In this document: positions 44,081 to 49,376 of the stretch, one piece after another
Layout: each line of letters starts with the position of its first letter
Numbering within the stretch: the first letter of the stretch is position 1
Source: Alphaproteobacteria bacterium
GTDB taxonomy: Bacteria; Myxococcota_A; UBA796; GCA-2862545
Reading direction: 5' to 3'
DNA: 49,376 nt
Assembly (NCBI GenBank): GCA_020632915.1
Contig: JACKEP010000034.1
Location: 1 to 49,376, forward strand
Program-made: the position numbers and the translations under genes
The notes under the pieces: generated by a model
Database searches by the model: none
What the model was told of the DNA's origin: nothing
The model's input: the letters and a program-made list of their open reading frames with translations, nothing else

Positions 44081-45022
44081 TCAGGCGCCCACGAGCTGCG
44101 CGATCCGCGCGGCGTGGCGGTCGGGGTGGAGGAAGAAGTAGTTCGTCTCCACCGTGTCGTCGTCGACCTCGCCGAACGGCACCAGTCGGCCGGCGGCGTG
44201 GGCGACGAACACCTCGTAGCCGAGGCCCCGCAGCAACGTGAGGATGTCGTTGGGGTGGTAGCCGTAGGGCTTGCACCACTTCCGCAGGATCTCCACCATC
44301 AGCGCCGGCTTGTCGCGACGGAGCGTGGCGACGCCACCCTGCAGCACCTTGAGCTCGGCGCCCTCGACGTCGCACTTGAGCACGTCGACCTGCAGGCCGT
44401 GGTCGCGGGTGAAGTCGTCGAGCGTGGTGAGCTGGACGGTGACCTGCTGGACCCCGGGTGCGCCCGACAGGTCGCGGCCCGACGCGTTCCCGGTCATCGC
44501 CGGGTCGAAGTAGAACGTCGCCTGGCCGCGGGTGTCGGACAGGCCGATCGGCCAGGTGGTGACGCGCTCGTCGAGGCCGTTGAGCGCCAGGTGGCGCTGC
44601 AGGCGCGCGTGGGTGGCCGGGATCGGCTCGAAGGCGTGCAGCGCGACGTCGTGGCGCTCGGTGGCCGCGAGCATGCTGTACCAGCCCATGTTGGCGCCGA
44701 CGTCGAAGAACGTGGCCCCGTCGTCGATCATCGCCATCAGGATGCTGCGCTCGACGGGCTCGAAGTCGCCCCAGTGCAGCATCTCCAGCGGGATCGAGCG
44801 GGTGTCGGTGTCGTCGATGATCATCGACGGGCCGTTGGCGAGCACGGCCACCACCTCGCCCCGCCGGATCTCGATCCGCGCGATCGCCGTGTCGGCGAGG
44901 CGATCGGCGTAGGCGGCGAGCAGCCTGTGGTGGTCGAACATCTGGGCGATGAACGCGGCCTTGGGCAGCCGGCCGGCCTCGTAGGCGGCGAGCAGGTCGC
45001 GGAAGGCGGACGGGGCGGTCAT
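44081..45022 (-). CDS. FkbM-family methyltransferase
   Basis: A 313-residue SAM-dependent methyltransferase of the FkbM type. The SAM loop is FFDVGANMGWYSML, the acidic contact lies in HAFEPIPATHARL, and VLKCDVEGAELKVLQGG is the family hallmark. An N-terminal domain of about 90 residues precedes the fold. FkbM enzymes methylate hydroxyls on glycans and polyketides. Last gene of the six-gene glycan cluster, with ATG 45022 overlapping the epimerase stop as ATGA. O-methylation of the cluster's sugar or polyol is the likely role. Confidence 0.88.
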   Translation of the reverse strand: MTAPSAFRDLLAAYEAGRLPKAAFIAQMFDHHRLLAAYADRLADTAIARIEIRRGEVVAVLANGPSMIIDDTDTRSIPLEMLHWGDFEPVERSILMAMIDDGATFFDVGANMGWYSMLAATERHDVALHAFEPIPATHARLQRHLALNGLDERVTTWPIGLSDTRGQATFYFDPAMTGNASGRDLSGAPGVQQVTVQLTTLDDFTRDHGLQVDVLKCDVEGAELKVLQGGVATLRRDKPALMVEILRKWCKPYGYHPNDILTLLRGLGYEVFVAHAAGRLVPFGEVDDDTVETNYFFLHPDRHAARIAQLVGA

Positions 45023-46059
45023 GCGTAGCTCCGGATGGTGCGGGCGAAGCCCTCGTCGATGCCGACCTCGGGCGCCCAGCCGAGCGCACGGAGGCGCGTG
45101 GTGTCGGGGGCGTTGGTGGGGATCGGGCTCTGCAGGTAGCCCTCGCGGTGGGCGCCGCGCACCACCCGCAGGCCCCGCTCGGGGAACAGGGCCACCACGC
45201 GATCGGCCAGGGCCGCGATCGAGATCAGCGCCTCCTCGTGGCCCACGTTGTAGGCGGTGCCGGGCTCGCCCTGCAGCAGCACCCGCAGGAAGCCGCGGGT
45301 GGCGTCGGACAGGTAGCAGAACGGACGCATCGCGGTGCCCGCGCTCTTGAGCACGATGTCCTCGCCGCGGACCACGTTGGCGACGAAGTCGGCGAACACG
45401 CGGCCGTCGTCGAGCGACAGGCCCGGGCCGTAGGTGTGGAACGGGCGGACGATGACGGCGGGCACGCCGTGCTGGTGGTGCCAGGCGACGCACATCGTCT
45501 CGGCCACGCGCTTGCCCTCGCCGTAGCAGGCGCGGACGGTGGCGGGGTCGACCACCCCGTAGCCGTCCTCGGGGATCGGGATGCGCTCGGGCGGCACCAC
45601 GCCGTAGACCTCGCCACTGCTCACGAACAGGAACCGCCGCACGCCGTGGACCCGCGCGTGCTCCAGCAGGTGCCACGTGCCCAGCACGTTCGGCAGCAGG
45701 GTGCCCACCGGGTCGGTGTCGTAGACCGCCGGGGTGGCGGGGCTGGCCGCGTGGACGACGTGGGTGACCCCGGGCGGCAGGGCGGGCGGCGTGGACAGGT
45801 CGGACACCACCACCGACAGGCCGTCGGGCGTGCCGAACCGTTCGCGGGCCTTGGCCGCGGACCGCACCACCGCCACGACCTCCAGCCGCACGCCGTGGAC
45901 GTCGCGGGCCCGGAGCAGGGCGCCCACCAGGTAGGTGGCGAGCGTGCCGTACGCGCCGGTGACGGCCACCACCGCGCCGTCGAGGTCGTGCCACGGCAGG
46001 TCGTCGGCCACGATGCGATCGAGGTCCTCGGCGACGATGGGGTGGTGCAGCAGCGTCAC
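45019..46059 (-). CDS. NAD-dependent epimerase/dehydratase (extended SDR)
   Basis: A 346-residue extended short-chain dehydrogenase. Nucleotide-binding GAYGTLATYL lies near residue 35, the serine position in FVSSGEVYG, and the catalytic pair in ACYGEGKRVAE (Tyr-x-x-x-Lys). NDP-sugar epimerases and decarboxylases share VRPFHTYGPG and YNVGHEE. GTG 46059 overlaps the glycosyltransferase stop as GTGA. It probably acts on a nucleotide sugar, perhaps the product of the pyrophosphorylase two genes upstream. Exact reaction not predictable. Confidence 0.88.
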   Translation of the reverse strand: MTLLHHPIVAEDLDRIVADDLPWHDLDGAVVAVTGAYGTLATYLVGALLRARDVHGVRLEVVAVVRSAAKARERFGTPDGLSVVVSDLSTPPALPPGVTHVVHAASPATPAVYDTDPVGTLLPNVLGTWHLLEHARVHGVRRFLFVSSGEVYGVVPPERIPIPEDGYGVVDPATVRACYGEGKRVAETMCVAWHHQHGVPAVIVRPFHTYGPGLSLDDGRVFADFVANVVRGEDIVLKSAGTAMRPFCYLSDATRGFLRVLLQGEPGTAYNVGHEEALISIAALADRVVALFPERGLRVVRGAHREGYLQSPIPTNAPDTTRLRALGWAPEVGIDEGFARTIRSYA

Positions 46060-47048
46060 GGGCGCGACGTGTCCCGCAGGTCGTCGCCCGCCGTGACCCC
46101 GGGCTGCTTGCCCTCGAAGCCGACGAGGTCCTGGATGAACCCGCGGGGGCGGTGCAGGCTCTGCACGTAGATCTTGCGGACGTACTCCCCGATAGTGCCC
46201 AGGGCGATGAGCTGGGCGCCGGCGAAGAACGTGACCAGCGTGGCCAGGGTGGAGAAGCCCTGGGGCGCGGCGTCGAGGATCAGCTTGCCGACCACCACCC
46301 ACGCGATGAGCAGCGCGCCGATGGCGGCCAGCGCGAAGCCGAGGATGGTGACGAGGCGGATGGGCACCGTGGTGGTGGAGACGAAGCCGTTGAGGCCGTA
46401 GACGATGAGCCCCTGGAAGTTGATCGACGACACGCCGCCGGCGCGCTCGGCGCGCTGGTAGGGCACCGCCTTCTGCCGGAAGCCGATCGCGCCGATCACG
46501 CCGCGGATGTACAGGTCGTCCTCGGTGAACTGGGCGAGCGCATCCAGCACGCGGCGGCTCGCGAGGCGGAACTCGCCGGCGTTCTGGGGCACCGGGCTCT
46601 CGGCGAGCCGCGCGATGAGCGCGTAGTAGATGCGCCGCAGCGTGCGCAGGACCAGGCCCTCCTGCCGGCCGGCGATCTGGCCGTAGACCACGTCGTAGCC
46701 CTCCTCGAAGCCGTCGAGGAAGGCCGGGATGAGCTCGGGCGGGTCCTGCAGGTCGGCCTGGATGAGGATGGCGGCGTCGCCGCGGGCGTGGCGCAGCCCG
46801 AACCAGATCGCGCGGTTGGCGCCGACGTTGCGGCTGAAGCGGATGGCGCGGACGTTGTCGTGGGCGCGGGCCAGGTCGGTCAGCAGCGCGAACGTGCGGT
46901 CCTGGGACTGGTTGTCGGTGTAGATGTGCTCGACGTCGTACCGGTCGCGGTAGGGCTCCAGCGCCTTGCACACCCGGTCGAAGTGGTGCTGGACGTTGGC
47001 CTCCTCGTTGTAGCAGGGGGTCACGATCGACAGCAGGCGACGGGTCAT
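46056..47048 (-). CDS. GT2 glycosyltransferase, GtrB/DPM1-like, with two C-terminal membrane helices
   Basis: The 330-residue enzyme has the GT-A start SIVTPCYNEEANV, IYTDNQSQDRT, and the metal-binding DLQDPPEL. Two membrane helices near 230-295 (LGFALAAIGALLIAW and LVTFFAGAQLIALGTIGEYV) mark the polyprenyl-phosphate glycosyltransferase group. Such enzymes move a sugar from a nucleotide donor to undecaprenyl phosphate. ATG 47048 overlaps the pyrophosphorylase stop as ATGA. It would load the cluster's activated sugar or polyol onto a lipid carrier for export. Confidence 0.9.
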   Translation of the reverse strand: MTRRLLSIVTPCYNEEANVQHHFDRVCKALEPYRDRYDVEHIYTDNQSQDRTFALLTDLARAHDNVRAIRFSRNVGANRAIWFGLRHARGDAAILIQADLQDPPELIPAFLDGFEEGYDVVYGQIAGRQEGLVLRTLRRIYYALIARLAESPVPQNAGEFRLASRRVLDALAQFTEDDLYIRGVIGAIGFRQKAVPYQRAERAGGVSSINFQGLIVYGLNGFVSTTTVPIRLVTILGFALAAIGALLIAWVVVGKLILDAAPQGFSTLATLVTFFAGAQLIALGTIGEYVRKIYVQSLHRPRGFIQDLVGFEGKQPGVTAGDDLRDTSRP

Positions 47049-47800
47049 GCGCGGCGTCCGGGGTGGGTGGCCTCGACGATGGCGGCCATCAGGGGCACGT
47101 GGCGCTCGCCGTCGAGGTACTGCCAGGCCCCCTCGAAGCCGAACAGCTCCAGCTCCGTGGCGGCGGCGAGGCGGGCGAGCAGGTCGTCTTCCAACAGGCG
47201 CACCTCGGCGGGGAGCCAGGCCTCGTCGAGCACGGCCTGCTCGAACAGGTAGTACCCGCCGTTGATCCACGACGACGGCACGACCGGGCGGCTCGCGAAG
47301 CCGCGGACGGTGGTCTCGCCGGGGCGCACGCCCACGATGCGGAAGCGGATCGGCATGCGCGCGCCCACCATCGTGGCGAGCCGGCCGTGGGCGCGGTGGA
47401 AGGCGAGCACGGCGTGCAGGTCGACGGTGGACAGCACGTCGCTGTAGTGCACGGCCACCGTGGCGGCGTCGGCCACGTGGGGCCGGACCGCGCGCAGGCG
47501 GTCGGCGGTGGGGGTGTCGTCGCCGGTGTCGACGACCATCACGCGGGTGCCGTCGGCCAGCATCCACCCGAGCGCGTCGCGACCGGTGGCCTGGGCCGCG
47601 AACACGGCGTCCAGCGCGTCGGCACCGGTGCCCGCGGCCAGCACGAAGCGCCGTGCCCCGGCGTGCCGCCAGGCGTCGACGCCGTGCTCCACCAGGGTGC
47701 GGCCGGCCACCTCGACGAGCGGCTTGGGGACCCGCGCGCCCGAGCCGTCGACCCACACACCGCGACCGCCGCAGAGCAGCACCACGGGGATGTCGTTCAT
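47045..47800 (-). CDS. NDP-sugar pyrophosphorylase-like nucleotidyltransferase, RfbF-related, altered signature
   Basis: The 251-residue protein resembles glucose-1-phosphate cytidylyltransferases: VVDTGDDTPTADRLRAV, VHYSDVLSTVDLHAVLAFH, INGGYYLFE, and FGFEGAWQYLDGERH at the end. The N-terminal signature is changed. The usual G-G-x-G-T-R-L reads GGRGVWV (residues 11-17), with Trp16 in place of the catalytic Arg, although the PKPL Lys26 is kept. Arg13 or Arg23 may substitute, or the enzyme may be impaired or use another substrate. ATG 47800 overlaps the IMPase stop as ATGA. Confidence 0.82.
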   Translation of the reverse strand: MNDIPVVLLCGGRGVWVDGSGARVPKPLVEVAGRTLVEHGVDAWRHAGARRFVLAAGTGADALDAVFAAQATGRDALGWMLADGTRVMVVDTGDDTPTADRLRAVRPHVADAATVAVHYSDVLSTVDLHAVLAFHRAHGRLATMVGARMPIRFRIVGVRPGETTVRGFASRPVVPSSWINGGYYLFEQAVLDEAWLPAEVRLLEDDLLARLAAATELELFGFEGAWQYLDGERHVPLMAAIVEATHPGRRA

Positions 47801-48594
47801 GCGTCCTCCCACAGGCCGAGGTCGACGAGGCGCCGATGGACGTCGGCCGCCGCGTCGGGGGTGCCGATCACGAAGTCGCACCGGTTGGCCGGTCGGTGGA
47901 CGAGCCGCGTGGACAGCCCCAGCGCCTGCGCCACCGCCAGCCCCCCCGCGACGTCCCAGAGCCCGGCGTCGAAGCCGTAGGCCACCCCGAGGCTGCCGCG
48001 CGTGACCGCGGCGACGTTGGCGGCTGTGGACCCGAGCCGCAGCGCCCCCCGGCTGGCGTCGTTGAGCGCGCCGAAGGCGGCGAACTCGGTGGCGCGCCGT
48101 GCGGGGTCGCGGGCCGCACCGGAGAAGCTCACGGCGAGGAGCGAGGCACCCAGCGGCAGGTCGGCCGGCGGTCGCAGGTGGCGCCCGGCGAAGTAGGCGC
48201 CGCCACGCCACGCGAAGTACAGCTCGCTCCGGGCCGGGAGCAGCACCACGCCCACCGGCCAGGCGTCGCCGACGCGCAGCGCGAGGCTGATCGCGAACCA
48301 GTCCAGGCCGGCCAGCCAGTTGGCGGTGCCGTCGATCGGGTCGACCACCCAGGTCGGTCGGCCGTCGAACGTGTGGTCGGGTGCTGTCTCCTCGCCGAGC
48401 AGGGCGTGGCCGAGCGGCTCCAGCTGCTGGGCGATGTGGCGCTCGATGCGGGTGTCGACGGCGGTGACCACGTCGCGCTTGGATTCCTTCGTGGCGACGG
48501 CGGCCGGATCGGGCCGGTCGCCGAGCAGGCGCGCCGCGGTGGTGACGGCGTGGACGGCGAGCTCGGCCTCGCGGTCCCAGGAGGCGGTGGTCAT
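47797..48594 (-). CDS. Inositol-monophosphatase-family phosphatase
   Basis: The 265-residue protein carries the metal sites of the IMPase family in order: LLGEET, WVVDPIDGTANW and GLWDVAGG. It lies between a polyol-phosphate dehydrogenase and a pyrophosphorylase, so a polyol or sugar phosphate is a natural substrate. IMPase-like enzymes also dephosphorylate 3'-phosphoadenosine phosphate or fructose bisphosphate. Start ATG 48594 overlaps the dehydrogenase stop as ATGA. Confidence 0.9.
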   Translation of the reverse strand: MTTASWDREAELAVHAVTTAARLLGDRPDPAAVATKESKRDVVTAVDTRIERHIAQQLEPLGHALLGEETAPDHTFDGRPTWVVDPIDGTANWLAGLDWFAISLALRVGDAWPVGVVLLPARSELYFAWRGGAYFAGRHLRPPADLPLGASLLAVSFSGAARDPARRATEFAAFGALNDASRGALRLGSTAANVAAVTRGSLGVAYGFDAGLWDVAGGLAVAQALGLSTRLVHRPANRCDFVIGTPDAAADVHRRLVDLGLWEDA

Positions 48595-49376
48595 CGGACC
48601 TCCGGGGCGGCGGGGGGGTGGAGGCGCCGGATGCCCGCCTCGAGGTTGGCGAGCTGGTCGCGCAGCACCAGCTCGAGCGCCTCGCCGCGGGTCAGCCCGA
48701 GCACCAGCGTGAGCAGGTCGTCGGCGTCCAGGGCGCGCCGCAGGAAGGCCATCTGGCGGTCGTCGTCGCGCGGGTCGTCGAACAGCAGGGCCGAGGCGAT
48801 GCCGAGCAGCAGGTTGTGGGGCAGGATGCCGTGGGACAGGCAGATGCGCGCCGCGCCGATGAGCCGCCCGTCGAGGTCGAGCTTGCGCAGCGGCTCACGG
48901 GCCACGCGGCTGATCGGGTCGCACAGCAGGTGGTTGGCGAACCGCGCCAGCTCCTTGTCGGCGTACCAGTCGAGGAAGTCGTGGCTGATCTCCCACCGTA
49001 GCTTGAGCGCGTTGAGCATCTCGTGCATCGACCCGCGCACGATCTTCTCGGCGCCGGGGTGGGCCATCGACTCGTGCAGGTAGGTCGCGCCGATGCGGGC
49101 CCCCAGGTAGGCGGCGACGCAGTGCGGCGTGTTGTGCAGGTAGAGCTTGGCCGTCCACTGGTCGTCGAGCTCCTTGCGGGGCACGGTGCGCCAGGCGTCG
49201 AAGCGCAGGCCGCACGCCTCGTCGACGAACAGCTCGCCGTCCTCGGTGACCACCGCCAGCGGGTCGTCGGCGAGCAGCGCCTCGGGGGCGGTGTTGGAGG
49301 TGATCACGTCGGGCACGGCGAAGTAGGCGTCGTCGCGGCCGGTGGCAGCCTTGGCGACGTCGACGGTGGCCGGGTC
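48591..49376 (-). CDS. Mannitol-1-phosphate 5-dehydrogenase-like polyol dehydrogenase, partial at 5' end
   Basis: The frame is open to the end of the window, so the start lies beyond base 49376; the GTG at 49316 is internal. The visible 261 residues hold the polyol-specific long-chain dehydrogenase signature K-x4-N-x2-H as KLYLHNTPH. Upstream is DVITSNTAPEALL and the MtlD-type VDEACG, and AHPGAEKIVRGSMHEML follows. It would reduce a sugar phosphate such as fructose-6-phosphate to a polyol phosphate. The NAD-binding N-terminal domain is missing from view. First visible gene of the six-gene cluster. Confidence 0.82.
   Translation of the reverse strand, partial: DPATVDVAKAATGRDDAYFAVPDVITSNTAPEALLADDPLAVVTEDGELFVDEACGLRFDAWRTVPRKELDDQWTAKLYLHNTPHCVAAYLGARIGATYLHESMAHPGAEKIVRGSMHEMLNALKLRWEISHDFLDWYADKELARFANHLLCDPISRVAREPLRKLDLDGRLIGAARICLSHGILPHNLLLGIASALLFDDPRDDDRQMAFLRRALDADDLLTLVLGLTRGEALELVLRDQLANLEAGIRRLHPPAAPEVR

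Overview
The window is about 49 kb of very GC-rich bacterial DNA, packed with roughly 36 protein genes and carrying no rRNA, tRNA, insertion sequence, phage gene or CRISPR array that I can see. The gene style points to Myxococcota or a related deltaproteobacterial lineage. Signs are a Hanks-type kinase with a long C-terminal tail, a paired DUF1552/DUF1592 cytochrome-type locus, thrombospondin-3-like calcium repeats, a Myxococcus cysteine-rich repeat, and Asp-Thr ('DTDTD') linkers after lipoprotein cysteines. This is inference from gene content; no marker gene is present. At least thirteen genes encode predicted lipoproteins.

Layout. (1) 2-7205, plus strand: a starch/maltodextrin operon with the end of an outer-membrane barrel, a GH13-CBM20 amylase lipoprotein, a MalK-type ATPase, a binding protein fused to a MalF-type permease, and MalG. 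(2) 7206-8700: a small lipoprotein, a papain-like (AvrRpt2/C70-like) protease and a small orphan. (3) 16135-8706, minus strand: a Lol/MacB-type ABC transporter (two FtsX permeases and an ATPase), a membrane-anchored TraB-type protein and a large Ser/Thr kinase. (4) 16205-22779: two divergent lipoproteins, one with four copies of a glucodextranase/CBM9-like domain and one a large (alpha/alpha)6 glycosidase ending in a similar domain, with a shared promoter/operator region. (5) 23101-25494: a small membrane-associated protein, a GMC oxidoreductase and a GreA/GreB-like protein, overlapping in series. (6) 31605-26830, minus strand: four chained genes (jelly-roll lipoprotein, TrmB-type regulator, DUF1592-type c-heme lipoprotein with an inserted CBM48-like domain, DUF1552 protein), followed by a calcium-repeat lipoprotein. 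(7) 31760-43000: surface and periplasmic enzymes, including a PhoD-type phosphatase, a BPI/TULIP-like lipoprotein, a DUF302 protein, an ADAM-like metalloprotease, a LamG-like lipoprotein, a RoxA-like dihaem cytochrome and a purple-acid-phosphatase-like enzyme. (8) 43036-44061: an orphan coiled-coil protein. (9) 49376-44081, minus strand: a six-gene cluster of polyol-phosphate dehydrogenase, IMPase, NDP-sugar pyrophosphorylase, GT2 glycosyltransferase, epimerase and FkbM methyltransferase. Every junction in it is an exact 4-base overlap.

The strongest surprises are a bacterial protein with the complete ADAM order (M12B propeptide, metalloprotease, disintegrin, cysteine-rich) at 35529-38360, and a BPI-fold-like lipoprotein at 32996-34864. 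The window as a whole reads as a predatory or scavenging cell-surface arsenal for polysaccharide, phosphate and protein targets. It also carries a candidate nucleotide-activated polyol pathway for a surface glycan.
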